64,000 bases of DNA, from contig NZ_CP011388.1 in the NCBI RefSeq assembly GCF_001644605.1, forward strand, positions 3,624,501 to 3,688,500. The letters run 5' to 3'. Under the pieces are notes generated by a model that saw only the letters and a list, made by a program, of their open reading frames with translations, did no database searches and was not told the origin of the DNA. The position numbers and the translations under genes are program-made. The stretch comes from Paenibacillus swuensis. GTDB lineage: Bacteria; Bacillota; Bacilli; Paenibacillales; DY6. This document shows positions 46,375 through 55,518 of the stretch, one piece after another. Position 1 is the stretch's first letter. Every line of letters begins with the position of its first letter.

Positions 46375-47238
46375 GTGGATTTCGGAAGATTAATTACCGC
46401 AATGGTTACGCCATTTGATACCGACCTGCAAATTCAATGGTCAGAAGTGGGCCGTTTAATAGACTATCTGATCGATGAACAGAAGAATGATTCCATTATC
46501 ATAAGCGGGACAACAGGAGAATCCCCGACATTGTCGGAAGAGGAGAAGCTCCAGTTATTTGAATATGCAGTCAAGCATGCGAATGGTCGCGCCAAAATTA
46601 TTGCAGGTACCGGCAGCAATGATACCGCTCACACGATTTCGTTAACGCAGAAAGCCGAGAAATCGGGCGTAGACGGGATTCTGTTGGTTATGCCTTATTA
46701 TAACCGCCCTAGCCAAGAGGGATTGTATCAACACTGTAAAGCGGTCGCTGAATCAACGAAATTGCCTATTATGTTGTATAATGTTCCAACACGGGCTGGT
46801 GTTAACCTTCTTCCAGAAACTACGGCTAGACTGTCTTTATTGCCAAATGTGCACTCCACGAAAGAAGCCATCTCCGATATGGAGCAAATCACGAAGTTAT
46901 TCACACTTGTTGATGATGATTTCATTGTATATTGCGGAGACGACAGTCAGACACTGCCTATGTTGGCTTTGGGGGCTTATGGAGTCGTCAGTGTTGCCAG
47001 TCATGTTGTTGGCAACTCTATTAAAGAGATGATTCATGAGCATCTACAGGGAAATCACGGTGAAGCCGCGAAGATTCATCGCAAGCTCTTTCCTGTGTTC
47101 AAAGGCATTTTTACGTTTCCAAGTCCGGCCCCGATCAAGGAGGCGCTTCGTCTGCACGGTATGGAAACAGGTGGAGTAAGGCTTCCTTTACTGAATGCTA
47201 CGGAGGATGAAGCTAAATTTATTAAAAGTTTGTTTTAA
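46375..47238 (+). CDS. dapA: 4-hydroxy-tetrahydrodipicolinate synthase
   Basis: DapA condenses pyruvate with aspartate semialdehyde; its product feeds DAP, lysine and, through DpaAB, dipicolinate. The 287-residue TIM-barrel protein has SGTTGESPTLSEEEK, the Tyr of YNVPTRAGVNL and the Schiff-base Lys in HSTKEAISDM. GTG 46375 is 8 bases from AAGGAGG and gives MDFGRLITAMVTPF, the usual N-terminus; ATG 46369 is only 2 bases from the site. Confidence 0.96.
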   Translation: MDFGRLITAMVTPFDTDLQIQWSEVGRLIDYLIDEQKNDSIIISGTTGESPTLSEEEKLQLFEYAVKHANGRAKIIAGTGSNDTAHTISLTQKAEKSGVDGILLVMPYYNRPSQEGLYQHCKAVAESTKLPIMLYNVPTRAGVNLLPETTARLSLLPNVHSTKEAISDMEQITKLFTLVDDDFIVYCGDDSQTLPMLALGAYGVVSVASHVVGNSIKEMIHEHLQGNHGEAAKIHRKLFPVFKGIFTFPSPAPIKEALRLHGMETGGVRLPLLNATEDEAKFIKSLF

Positions 47239-47278
47239 AAGAGCCTGCCATGTTTTAACTATATAGGGATATCATCAG

Positions 47279-47327
47279 CCGATGTCCGCCGGGTCGAAAG
47301 ACCCGGGCGGCATCGGTTTTATTTTTT
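47279..47327 (+). terminator. Terminator after dapA
   Basis: CCGATGTCCGCCGGGTC (47279-47295) pairs with GACCCGGGCGGCATCGG (47300-47316), with a GAAA tetraloop and one bulge on each side. TTTTATTTTTTT follows. Confidence 0.92.
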
Positions 47328-47356
47328 TGGGAAACAATAGTGCTACTTTGACTGAC

Positions 47357-47386
47357 TTGTGTTTTGGGTTTTCAATCATGTATAAT
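47357..47386 (+). promoter_or_regulatory. Sigma-A promoter of the RNase J gene
   Basis: TTGTGT (47357-47362) and TATAAT (47381-47386) are 18 bases apart. About 80 bases of AT-rich leader follow before the start at 47476. Confidence 0.6.
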
Positions 47387-47475
47387 GGGGTCAAGTGACT
47401 TGGGTACGGTACATTTTGGTATGAATATTTTTATAATTAGGACGTTTTGAATACGTTTAGGAGGTTAAGATTCAC

Positions 47476-49155
47476 TTGTCAAAGAAGAACAACATTGATA
47501 AACTATCCATTTTCGCACTAGGCGGCGTAGGCGAAATTGGCAAGAACATGTATTGCATTCAATATGCAAACGATATCGTAGTCGTAGACGCTGGCTTGAA
47601 GTTCCCCGAGGAGGACATGCTGGGTGTCGACATTGTCATTCCCGATATTTCTTACTTAACAGAGAACAAGGATAAGGTAAGAGCCATTATCATTACCCAC
47701 GGACATGAAGATCATATCGGCGGATTGCCATATGTTCTCAAGTTTTTGAACGTGCCGTTGTATGCTACAAAGCTGACACTTGGACTCATTGAAAGTAAGC
47801 TGAAGGAAGCTAACTTACTGGGTGAAACGAAGCGGATTCTGATTAATGCCGATTCCGAACTTCAACTGGGTGTCATTCGCGCCACATTCTTCAAGACGAA
47901 CCACAGTATTCCGGATTCCGTCGGTGTTGCTCTGGATACGCCAGAGGGCGTAGTCGTGCACACGGGTGACTTTAAATTCGATCAAACGCCGGTTAATAAT
48001 CAGTTCGCTGATATGCACCGTATGGCGGAAATCGGAAGTAAAGGAGTACTTGCACTTTTATCTGACAGTACCAATGCGGAACGTCCTGGTTTTACACCTT
48101 CCGAGCGAAGTGTCGGAGAAGAATTGGAAGAAATTTTCCGTAAGTCCAAGCAACGGGTTGTAGTAGCCACGTTCGCTTCCAACGTACATCGTGTACAGCA
48201 GGTTATTGACGCTGCGATCGCGACTAACCGTAAGATGACTGTTATCGGTCGCAGTATGGTAAACGTGGTCAACATTGCTAGCGAATTGGGTTATCTTAAC
48301 ATTCCGGACGGCATGTTAATCGAGCCTGAAGAAGTGAACAAGATGTCAGCCGATCGTGTGGTTATCCTTTCCACAGGCAGCCAAGGTGAGCCGATGTCCG
48401 CGCTTACACGTATGGCGCGTTCCACGCATCGTAAGATTGATATTTTGCCTGGCGACACCGTCATTATTGCAGCTACTCCGATTCCAGGTAACGAGAAGTA
48501 TGTAGGTCGTACAGTGGACGAGCTGATGCGTCTGGGTGCCAACGTGATTTACGGACCAGGTTCCGTATCTGGCGTTCACGTATCCGGTCACGGCAGCCAG
48601 GAAGAGCTGAAGCTTATGCTTACCTTGATGCAGCCGAAGTACTTCATTCCGATTCACGGTGAGTACAGAATGCTTAGACATCATGGCATGCTTGCTGAAT
48701 CGATCGGTGTTGAGAAGGAAAATATTTTCCTTGTTGATAATGGAGATATCGTTGAAATTCAGAACGGTTCCGCACGGAAGTCTGGCAAGGTTCAAGCTGG
48801 TAATGTGTTGATTGACGGTCTGGGTGTTGGCGATGTCGGTAATATTGTTTTGCGTGACCGGAAGCTGCTCTCCCAAGATGGAATCTTAGTAGTGGTAGTC
48901 ACGCTTAGCAAGCAAGAAGGCAATATTTTGTCAGGTCCTGATATCATTTCTCGCGGGTTCGTATATGTTCGTGAATCCGAAGGATTGTTGGATGAGGCCA
49001 ACAAGATTGTTACGAACACATTAAATCGCTTGATGAGCGACAATGTAAATGAGTGGGCTTCACTCAAGACACACGTTAAGGAAGCGCTTGGTCGATTCCT
49101 ATATGAGCAAACTCGCAGAAGACCTATGATTTTGCCTATCATTATGGAAGTTTAA
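47476..49155 (+). CDS. rnjB: Ribonuclease J (J2 position)
   Basis: This is a beta-CASP metallo-beta-lactamase RNase with 5' exonuclease and endonuclease activities in mRNA decay. The 559-residue protein has the zinc motif THGHEDHIGGLP, HTGDFKFD, the run LLSDSTNAERPGFTPSE and the beta-CASP region with GSQGEPMSAL and VHVSGHGSQEEL. All metal ligands look intact. The location between dapA and tepA is that of rnjB in B. subtilis; whether it acts as J1 or J2 cannot be told without comparison. It starts at TTG 47476. Confidence 0.92.
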   Translation: MSKKNNIDKLSIFALGGVGEIGKNMYCIQYANDIVVVDAGLKFPEEDMLGVDIVIPDISYLTENKDKVRAIIITHGHEDHIGGLPYVLKFLNVPLYATKLTLGLIESKLKEANLLGETKRILINADSELQLGVIRATFFKTNHSIPDSVGVALDTPEGVVVHTGDFKFDQTPVNNQFADMHRMAEIGSKGVLALLSDSTNAERPGFTPSERSVGEELEEIFRKSKQRVVVATFASNVHRVQQVIDAAIATNRKMTVIGRSMVNVVNIASELGYLNIPDGMLIEPEEVNKMSADRVVILSTGSQGEPMSALTRMARSTHRKIDILPGDTVIIAATPIPGNEKYVGRTVDELMRLGANVIYGPGSVSGVHVSGHGSQEELKLMLTLMQPKYFIPIHGEYRMLRHHGMLAESIGVEKENIFLVDNGDIVEIQNGSARKSGKVQAGNVLIDGLGVGDVGNIVLRDRKLLSQDGILVVVVTLSKQEGNILSGPDIISRGFVYVRESEGLLDEANKIVTNTLNRLMSDNVNEWASLKTHVKEALGRFLYEQTRRRPMILPIIMEV

Positions 49156-49180
49156 ATATACCCTCTCCGTCACTTACGAT

Positions 49181-49212
49181 AACCTTCCCGGCTTCGGCCG
49201 GGGAGGTTTTTT
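49181..49212 (+). terminator. Terminator after RNase J gene
   Basis: AACCTTCCCGGC-TTCG-GCCGGGGAGGTT (49181-49208) has an UUCG-type tetraloop and one G-T pair, followed by TTTT. Confidence 0.93.
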
Positions 49213-49319
49213 GGCTATTTTTTTGGCTAAATCGGAAGGATCAATGGGACAAGTCGCATATTTTTACAGAATTGTTCCATACTATGGGTCATTAGACACT
49301 AGGAGGAAATGAAGCCACT

Positions 49320-50186
49320 ATGCCTCGTAATTATTATGATAACAACCGCCGAACGAATGCATTGCCTGGGGTGACTCCCAACACAAATCCGGGAAGTCCT
49401 AACCCCACGCCGGGTACGCCTCCGGGTATGCCTCCCATTCAACCGCCAATGCAGCCGACACCTGCTTACAGGACGGAGCAACAGCCGGCCGAAGAACGCA
49501 GAGGCAATCCAGTTCTGGAGACCATTCAACAACTAGGACAAACCACGACACCTTCAGGTGAATCCAATATTTTTTGCATGACCATTATCGGCCAAATTGA
49601 AGGGCATATTGTCCTTCCGCCGCAGAATAAAACAACAAAGTACGAGCATCTGATTCCCCAGCTTGTCGCTGCTGAACAAAGTTCGAAGGTGGAGGGCGTT
49701 TTGATTATCCTGAACACCGTAGGCGGCGATGTAGAGGCGGGTTTAGCCATCGCGGAAATGATTGCAACGCTATCCAAACCGAGTGTTACATTGGTACTTG
49801 GCGGCGGCCACAGCATCGGTGTGCCGATTGCGGTTTCTTCAAATCATTCGATCATTGCGGAAACGGCTACAATGACCATTCATCCAATTCGGATGAACGG
49901 ACTGGTCATAGGCGTTCCGCAAACGTTTGAATATTTGGACAAAATGCAGGAACGTGTTGTGCGTTTCGTTACGGAACACTCTAAGGTAACCGAGGAGAAG
50001 TTTAAAGAGTTAATGTTCAAGACAGGGGAACTTACCCGTGACATCGGAACAACCGTAATTGGCAAGGATGCCGTAAAACACGGTTTAATTGATGCTGTGG
50101 GAGGCATCGGTGATGCTCTCAACAAATTAAACACTCTGATCGATGAGTACCGTCAAAGACGTTCGGAAGGAGGGGCTACGCATTGA
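49320..50186 (+). CDS. tepA: ClpP-fold protease TepA
   Basis: TepA (YmfB) is a cytosolic ClpP-like serine protease linked to protein export and spore development in B. subtilis. The 288-residue protein begins with a Pro/Gly-rich disordered tail of about 60 residues ([17 protein letters not shown]). The catalytic core follows with [25 protein letters not shown] (nucleophile Ser) and [11 protein letters not shown] (His). The start ATG 49320 is 13 bases from AGGAGG, an unusually long spacing. It overlaps ylzJ by 4 bases. Confidence 0.92.
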   Translation: MPRNYYDNNRRTNALPGVTPNTNPGSPNPTPGTPPGMPPIQPPMQPTPAYRTEQQPAEERRGNPVLETIQQLGQTTTPSGESNIFCMTIIGQIEGHIVLPPQNKTTKYEHLIPQLVAAEQSSKVEGVLIILNTVGGDVEAGLAIAEMIATLSKPSVTLVLGGGHSIGVPIAVSSNHSIIAETATMTIHPIRMNGLVIGVPQTFEYLDKMQERVVRFVTEHSKVTEEKFKELMFKTGELTRDIGTTVIGKDAVKHGLIDAVGGIGDALNKLNTLIDEYRQRRSEGGATH

Positions 50187-50413
50187 CCTATTACACGCCC
50201 ATGCCTTTGGAGTTGGTTTTTGCGGGATTTCATGAGGAAATGTCGCATTATGAAGAAATTACATTTAGCGGCAGGCTGCTTCAAGTGGAGAGGCTTGACG
50301 CGATGCGCGTGCGTGTAGTTCGATTAGTCAATGCCTCGCAGCTGGATGACTATCTGAATCCCCGGTTTTCACCGGGGCAGGTCATACATTGTCTACCCTT
50401 AACACTGGAGTAA
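50183..50413 (+). CDS. ylzJ: YlzJ-like small protein
   Basis: This 76-residue protein of unknown function starts at TTG 50183 inside the tepA stop. It has a pattern of a short beta-rich domain ([18 protein letters not shown]...HCLPLTLE). The gene order tepA-ylzJ-spoIIIE is conserved in Bacillales, which supports the name. There is no membrane segment or known catalytic motif. Confidence 0.85.
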   Translation: MTYYTPMPLELVFAGFHEEMSHYEEITFSGRLLQVERLDAMRVRVVRLVNASQLDDYLNPRFSPGQVIHCLPLTLE

Positions 50414-50451
50414 TCTGAGTGGCCGTCTTCATCGAATCCCAAGGTAAACTA

Positions 50452-50460
50452 TGGTATAAT
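50452..50460 (+). promoter_or_regulatory. Extended -10 promoter of spoIIIE/ftsK
   Basis: TGG plus TATAAT (50455-50460) forms an extended -10, with no clear -35. The RNA would begin near 50467, which supports the translation start at TTG 50485 over an upstream GTG at 50419. Confidence 0.6.
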
Positions 50461-50484
50461 GGGGTCTCGGGGGTGTCATTTTCA

Positions 50485-53106
50485 TTGGCTAAGAAGAAAA
50501 AGAAGAAATCGAATATAACCTCAACCTTGAAATTTGAAGTTTATGGAATTCTAATTATAACTTTATCCGTCATTTCTCTTTCAGGAGAAGCAACGGTTGG
50601 CAGAGCCTTAATGAAGTTGTTCCGGTTGGTGCTGGGCGGCTCTTATTTCGTCCTGCCCCTGATCTTTATCTACATCGGACTGTTTGTGATGTGGAACAGG
50701 TCATGGCCTAAAGGCTGGTCCCTTCGGAGGACCGGTCTGTTTGTTATTCTTTTGGCATTCACCATACATACTCACGTCGCCATGATTGATTTGAAGTTTA
50801 ACCCGGCAGGGGTTTTAACAGCAGGCTCTATACTAGAGACTACACAGCGTGAATTATTCAACGGTTTAGTATCTGTACCAGCGGGGACAGGAGCGTCACC
50901 CGTCGGTAAAGATTATGGCGGAGGATATACCGGCGGTTTAGGGTATGCTTTATTGTTCTTTCTGTTCGGATACACAGGCACCAAGCTGATGATTTACACC
51001 ATGTTCATCATCGGGTTTATGCTGATTACCGGCGTTTCCTATGTAGAGCTTGCGCAAGCGGCCCGCAATAAAGGCAAGAACGCAGTCGGCAGAATGGATA
51101 AGAAAATCATTCATGTGCTTAAACAATGGCAAGCTAACCGATCCTTGAATGTGGCATCCCGCAACACGGATCGTTCTGAGAACATGCCTTCCATTCACGA
51201 GGACGATGAATTCGATGAAGAGAATTACACACCGTTGAAACCCAAGAAAAGACCCTTGTTCTTTCAGCTTCTGCAGAAGGAGCCAAAGACGGGACAAGCT
51301 GACGATGCTGAAGATGATGATGACGGAGATGAATTGATCCGGCGTCCGCTTCCAGGCAATATTTCCGCTAAGTCCAAACGGGCGGTTAGTTCTCGGACTT
51401 TCGAAGATGATGATCTGGAAGAGGAATCGGAGACCCATATACCCGTTCCTGCAGTGACTTTACAAACAGCGGAAGCCCAGCCTTTTGTTCCAATTATCCG
51501 CAACTTTGAAGATCAGTTACCGATTGCTGAATTGGATGACGAAGAAACTGCATTTATCAGCAATGCATCTTCCGCGGTTACACTTCAAGCGCATGTCAAC
51601 AGTTCCGATAATGGTCAGTCGGATGGGGACGAGATTAGTGATGAAATGAACGGAATGTTTGTCCCTGAACCACCGGTGAAGAAGCCATATAAATTACCTC
51701 CGTTTCATTTGTTGGCTAAGGGTTCAGCGTTCGGCAAAGGTACGGATCAGATGGATTATATGAGCACTGCAAGGAAGTTGGAAGCTACTCTTGAAAGCTT
51801 TGGCGTTCGAGCCAAAGTGCTTGAAGTGGTGAAAGGTCCTACAGTGACCCGCTATGAGATTCAGCCTGACACAGGCGTTAAGGTCAGCAGGATAGTCTCG
51901 CTTACAGATGATATCGCCTTGGCTCTGGCGGCTAAAGATATTCGAATGGAAGCGCCGATTCCGGGGAAGGCGGCCATCGGGATCGAGGTGCCGAATTCAG
52001 AGGTGTCCATTGTAACGATGCGCGAGGTGATGGAGAGCGCGGCCTTCCAAGACGCAAGCTCCAAGATGTCCATTACGCTAGGTCGGGACATTTCCGGACA
52101 ACCCATTGTAGGTAACCTGGCACGCATGCCCCATCTGTTGGTGGCCGGCGCTACAGGATCAGGTAAATCGGTTTGTATCAACGGGATTATAACCAGCATT
52201 CTGTATAAGGCCAAACCAGATGAAGTGAAATTTCTTATGGTTGATCCGAAGATGGTTGAATTAAATGTATATAACGGTATTCCTCATTTGCTCGCACCAG
52301 TCGTAACCGATCCGCGCAGAGCTTCGCTGGCTTTGAAGAAAATTGTGTTGGAGATGGAGAAACGGTACGAATTGTTCTCAAAATCAGGTACCCGTAACAT
52401 CGAAGGTTACAATACGATGTTAAGCAATAAAGGTAACATTGATTTATTGCCTTACATTGTCGTGATTGTGGATGAGCTAGCGGATTTGATGATGGTCGCC
52501 GCCAGCGATGTCGAGGACGCGATTTGCCGGTTGGCCCAAATGGCCCGCGCAGCCGGGATCCATCTCATCATCGCCACACAGAGACCATCCGTAGATGTAA
52601 TCACAGGTGTAATCAAAGCCAATATTCCTTCCAGAATCGCTTTTGGCGTCTCGTCCAATGTGGATTCGAGGACGATACTGGATATGGCGGGAGCTGAGAA
52701 ACTGCTTGGACGAGGGGATATGTTGTATTTACCTATGGGAGCCTCCAAGCCGATACGAGTTCAAGGCGCATTCTTATCCGATCCTGAAGTAGAAGCTGTT
52801 GTAAACTTTTGCCGGGATCAAGAACAAGCCGAATACAAGGAAGATTTGGTGCCGGAGGTGGAGGATGTTCCTGAGAATGGGGATCAACCGCTGGATGAGT
52901 TGTTTGATCAGGCCGTCCAAATTATACTTGAAGCGAAGCAGGCATCCGTATCTTTATTGCAACGTCGCATGAGAATCGGATATACCCGCGCCGCGCGCCT
53001 GATTGACTCCATGGAAGCCAAAGGGGTTGTCGGTCCCTATGAAGGAAGTAAACCAAGAGAAGTGCTGATTTCTCTGGAACAATATCAACATAATCGAATT
53101 AGTTAA
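50485..53106 (+). CDS. spoIIIE: DNA translocase SpoIIIE/FtsK
   Basis: This is a hexameric DNA pump that moves the chromosome across septa, including into the forespore. The 873-residue protein has a Lys-rich start (AKKKKKKSN), four membrane segments (within about 10-190), an acidic linker (about 220-400), the alpha and beta motor domains with Walker [11 protein letters not shown] near residue 556 and Walker [13 protein letters not shown], and a C-terminal winged-helix gamma domain ([21 protein letters not shown]). TTG 50485 follows GGGGGTG and the promoter at 50452-50460. Confidence 0.95.
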   Translation: MAKKKKKKSNITSTLKFEVYGILIITLSVISLSGEATVGRALMKLFRLVLGGSYFVLPLIFIYIGLFVMWNRSWPKGWSLRRTGLFVILLAFTIHTHVAMIDLKFNPAGVLTAGSILETTQRELFNGLVSVPAGTGASPVGKDYGGGYTGGLGYALLFFLFGYTGTKLMIYTMFIIGFMLITGVSYVELAQAARNKGKNAVGRMDKKIIHVLKQWQANRSLNVASRNTDRSENMPSIHEDDEFDEENYTPLKPKKRPLFFQLLQKEPKTGQADDAEDDDDGDELIRRPLPGNISAKSKRAVSSRTFEDDDLEEESETHIPVPAVTLQTAEAQPFVPIIRNFEDQLPIAELDDEETAFISNASSAVTLQAHVNSSDNGQSDGDEISDEMNGMFVPEPPVKKPYKLPPFHLLAKGSAFGKGTDQMDYMSTARKLEATLESFGVRAKVLEVVKGPTVTRYEIQPDTGVKVSRIVSLTDDIALALAAKDIRMEAPIPGKAAIGIEVPNSEVSIVTMREVMESAAFQDASSKMSITLGRDISGQPIVGNLARMPHLLVAGATGSGKSVCINGIITSILYKAKPDEVKFLMVDPKMVELNVYNGIPHLLAPVVTDPRRASLALKKIVLEMEKRYELFSKSGTRNIEGYNTMLSNKGNIDLLPYIVVIVDELADLMMVAASDVEDAICRLAQMARAAGIHLIIATQRPSVDVITGVIKANIPSRIAFGVSSNVDSRTILDMAGAEKLLGRGDMLYLPMGASKPIRVQGAFLSDPEVEAVVNFCRDQEQAEYKEDLVPEVEDVPENGDQPLDELFDQAVQIILEAKQASVSLLQRRMRIGYTRAARLIDSMEAKGVVGPYEGSKPREVLISLEQYQHNRIS

Positions 53107-53120
53107 TCAAGTGAACACAG

Positions 53121-53154
53121 CGACTTCCCGCAAATGCGGGAGGGCGTTTTTTTT
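53121..53154 (+). terminator. Terminator after spoIIIE
   Basis: CTTCCCGC-AAAT-GCGGGAGG hairpin (53124-53143) followed by GCG and eight T. Confidence 0.85.
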
Positions 53155-53186
53155 ATGTCTTATTATGACAACCGCTCACCATGGTG

Positions 53187-53217
53187 TGAATAATCCCTTA
53201 CATCCCATCTCATACTA
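53187..53217 (+). promoter_or_regulatory. Sigma-G promoter of the SleB-like gene
   Basis: TGAATA (53187-53192) and CATACTA (53211-53217) are 18 bases apart, identical to the forespore sigma-G consensus. The gene begins 43 bases later. B. subtilis sleB is known to be controlled by sigma-G. Confidence 0.85.
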
Positions 53218-53259
53218 AACCTAATCCACAAGGAGTTCCCAGAAAAGGAAGGTTGAAGC

Positions 53260-54036
53260 ATGATGCAAAGGAAACGAATCATTTGGATTGCTGTTGCCGC
53301 CTTGATTCTTTGGTTTGGTGTACAGCAGATGAATTCCAATCAGAAGGTTCAACAAACGTTCAGTAAAGCTGAAATCCGTTACGGGGGTGCGGGTAAGGAT
53401 GTCAGGGAGTTGCAGTACCGATTGAAGTACTTAGGATATTTCAAAGGAACGGTAGACGGCGATTTCGGATTCTCGACACTGCAGGCCCTGAAGAGATTTC
53501 AAAGCGCATTCGGGATGAAAGCGGACGGGGTCGCGGGCTCCAAGACAAAGCTGAAGTTATATAACGCAACGAAGAATTATAAACCTACGGGTGCAGATCT
53601 GGGCGCGGCACCTGAGAAACAACCCGCAAGCCCCGAAAATAAATCCAATGGCAAAATGACCGCTTCAAACCATCTGGGGTTATCGAGCAATGACATCCGA
53701 ATTATGGCGAACGCGGTTTACGGCGAGGCGCGGGGTGAACCCTACGAGGGGCAAGTAGCGGTTGCGGCGGTCATTCTGAATCGAGTGAAGTCCCCCGCAT
53801 TCCCCAATACCGCGGCGGCGGTTATCTATCAACCGGGAGCGTTCACCGCTGTAGCGGACGGGCAGATCAATCTGGAGCCAAACAAACGCGCGAAACAAGC
53901 CGTGCAGGACGCCATGAACGGTTGGGATCCTACCGGAGGCTGCCTTTACTACTTTAATCCGGTAACAGCCACATCCAAGTGGATCTGGACGCGTCCCCAA
54001 GTGAAGACGATCGGCAAACATATATTTTGCATGTAA
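53260..54036 (+). CDS. sleB: SleB-type spore cortex-lytic / cell-wall hydrolase
   Basis: This 258-residue hydrolase is likely to cut spore cortex peptidoglycan at germination. It has an N-terminal signal or anchor (RIIWIAVAALILWFGVQ), a peptidoglycan-binding domain with KDVRELQYRLKYLGYFKGTVDGDFG (about 45-105), a Ser/Asn linker, and the SleB/CwlJ (Hydrolase_2) domain from about 140. That domain has AVYGEARGEPYEGQVAVAAVILNRV (catalytic Glu) and GGCLYYFNPVTATSKWIW. It sits alone between two terminators behind a sigma-G promoter. It may be SleB or a paralogue; the domain order fits SleB. Confidence 0.88.
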   Translation: MMQRKRIIWIAVAALILWFGVQQMNSNQKVQQTFSKAEIRYGGAGKDVRELQYRLKYLGYFKGTVDGDFGFSTLQALKRFQSAFGMKADGVAGSKTKLKLYNATKNYKPTGADLGAAPEKQPASPENKSNGKMTASNHLGLSSNDIRIMANAVYGEARGEPYEGQVAVAAVILNRVKSPAFPNTAAAVIYQPGAFTAVADGQINLEPNKRAKQAVQDAMNGWDPTGGCLYYFNPVTATSKWIWTRPQVKTIGKHIFCM

Positions 54037-54060
54037 CCTGCTAAATCTCATAGGAGCAAC

Positions 54061-54106
54061 GAAAAGGATAAAAGACGCTAGAGACCTTCGCCTTTTATCC
54101 TTTTCT
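54061..54106 (+). terminator. Terminator after the SleB-like gene
   Basis: A perfect 14-bp stem GAAAAGGATAAAAG (54061-54074) / CTTTTATCCTTTTC (54092-54105) with a 17-base loop. The T-run is inside the stem end, so it may act in both directions. Confidence 0.75.
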
Positions 54107-54155
54107 GGCGTAATCAGCCTTGCTCATGTTCATTTGGTTGAACCCCGAATCGGAA

Positions 54156-54164
54156 TGGTATAGA
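54156..54164 (+). promoter_or_regulatory. Possible extended -10 promoter of the ymfF cluster
   Basis: TGG plus TATAGA (54159-54164); TTGAAC and TTGGTT upstream are at poor spacing (15 and 19 bases). Confidence 0.35.
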
Positions 54165-54231
54165 ATATTTGCAAATGGAATAAAGTGACTTAAATAACGC
54201 GAAGGATGCGAAGAAAAGGAGTCGGACCAAT

Positions 54232-55515
54232 TTGACGAAGCCTGTGTTTGAAAGAACCACCGTAAATCAGATGAGATTACATGTACTGCCGACCAAACAA
54301 TTTAAAACCTTTGCCGTTTCCGTATACATAGGGCATCCGTTATCCGAAGAGAAGGTGACCGCAACGGCTTTGGCGCCGTTCGTACTGAGAAGGGGAACAC
54401 AAACGTACCCTGAAACCATTCAGTTCAGAGAGAGACTCGATGATCTGTACGGGGCCGGATTCGGATTCGATATTTACAAACGCGGGGACAATCAAATTGT
54501 GCAGTTCAGGATGGATACGATTCACGATGGTTTTATCAAAAATGAATCCGGTTCCCTGCTGGAGCAATCTCTGCAGTTTCTGGGAGAAGCGATTACAAAC
54601 CCTCTGGTCGAGAACGGGGCTTTCCGGGCGAAGTATGTGGAAGCGGAAAAGAATACGTTAAAGAAACGACTAGAATCTATCGTAAACGACAAAATACGTT
54701 ACGCCGCCGAACGCTGTATCGAGGAGATGTGCAAGGATGAACCTTACAGGTTACATCCCTTAGGCAGGATCGAGGATTTGGACGTCATCACACCGCAATC
54801 CTTGTACGAAGGATATCAAGCGTGGTTGAGAACGGCTCCGATTGATATTTATGTGGCTGGCGACACCACGATGGAAGAAGTGAAATCGCTGGTTCAGGCC
54901 CATTTTGCCATTGAGAGAGGAGCAGTAGGGGCTTATGATATGAAACCGTCCACACAAGAAGCGGGTGAAGTAAACACCGTTGTCGAAGAAATGGACGTCA
55001 GTCAAGGAAAGTTAAACATGGGTCTTCGGGCGCGTACAAGTTATGCCAATGAAAACTATCCTGCCGCCCTGATGTATAACGGAATCCTCGGCGGTTACCC
55101 GCATTCCAAGTTGTTTATTAATGTTCGCGAGAAAGAAAGTTTGGCCTACTATGCCGCCTCCAGACTGGATGGGCATAAAGGAATTCTTACGATTCAGTCA
55201 GGGATTGAAATCGCGAATTTCGAGAAAGCGACGGAAATTATCAAGAAGCAGCTGGATTCCATGGCGGAAGGTGAAATCACAGAGCTGGAATTGTCCCAAA
55301 CCAAGGCGATGATCTCCAACTCCTTGCGTGAAATATCGGATTCCGCCTTCGAGATGATTGCATTCGATTACAACAGTGTACTTACCGGTAAAGAACGCAC
55401 GACAACCGAATTAATTGAAGCTGTAGCTAAAGTGGACGTGGAAGCGATCCAATCGTTCGCCAAAGATATTCAGCTGGATACCATCTATTTCCTGCGGGAC
55501 CAGAAGGGAGACTAA
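54232..55515 (+). CDS. ymfF: M16-family peptidase-like protein YmfF (zinc site lost)
   Basis: This 427-residue M16-fold protein lies just before the M16 peptidase YmfH. Where an active member has HxxEH, this one reads APFVLRRGTQTYPE, so it cannot bind zinc in the normal way. The second half keeps the fold (GGYPHSKLFINVREKESLAYYAASRLDG). By analogy with two-subunit M16 enzymes, it probably forms a heterodimer with YmfH and helps hold substrate. It starts at TTG 54232. Confidence 0.9.
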   Translation: MTKPVFERTTVNQMRLHVLPTKQFKTFAVSVYIGHPLSEEKVTATALAPFVLRRGTQTYPETIQFRERLDDLYGAGFGFDIYKRGDNQIVQFRMDTIHDGFIKNESGSLLEQSLQFLGEAITNPLVENGAFRAKYVEAEKNTLKKRLESIVNDKIRYAAERCIEEMCKDEPYRLHPLGRIEDLDVITPQSLYEGYQAWLRTAPIDIYVAGDTTMEEVKSLVQAHFAIERGAVGAYDMKPSTQEAGEVNTVVEEMDVSQGKLNMGLRARTSYANENYPAALMYNGILGGYPHSKLFINVREKESLAYYAASRLDGHKGILTIQSGIEIANFEKATEIIKKQLDSMAEGEITELELSQTKAMISNSLREISDSAFEMIAFDYNSVLTGKERTTTELIEAVAKVDVEAIQSFAKDIQLDTIYFLRDQKGD

Positions 55516-55518
55516 CGG

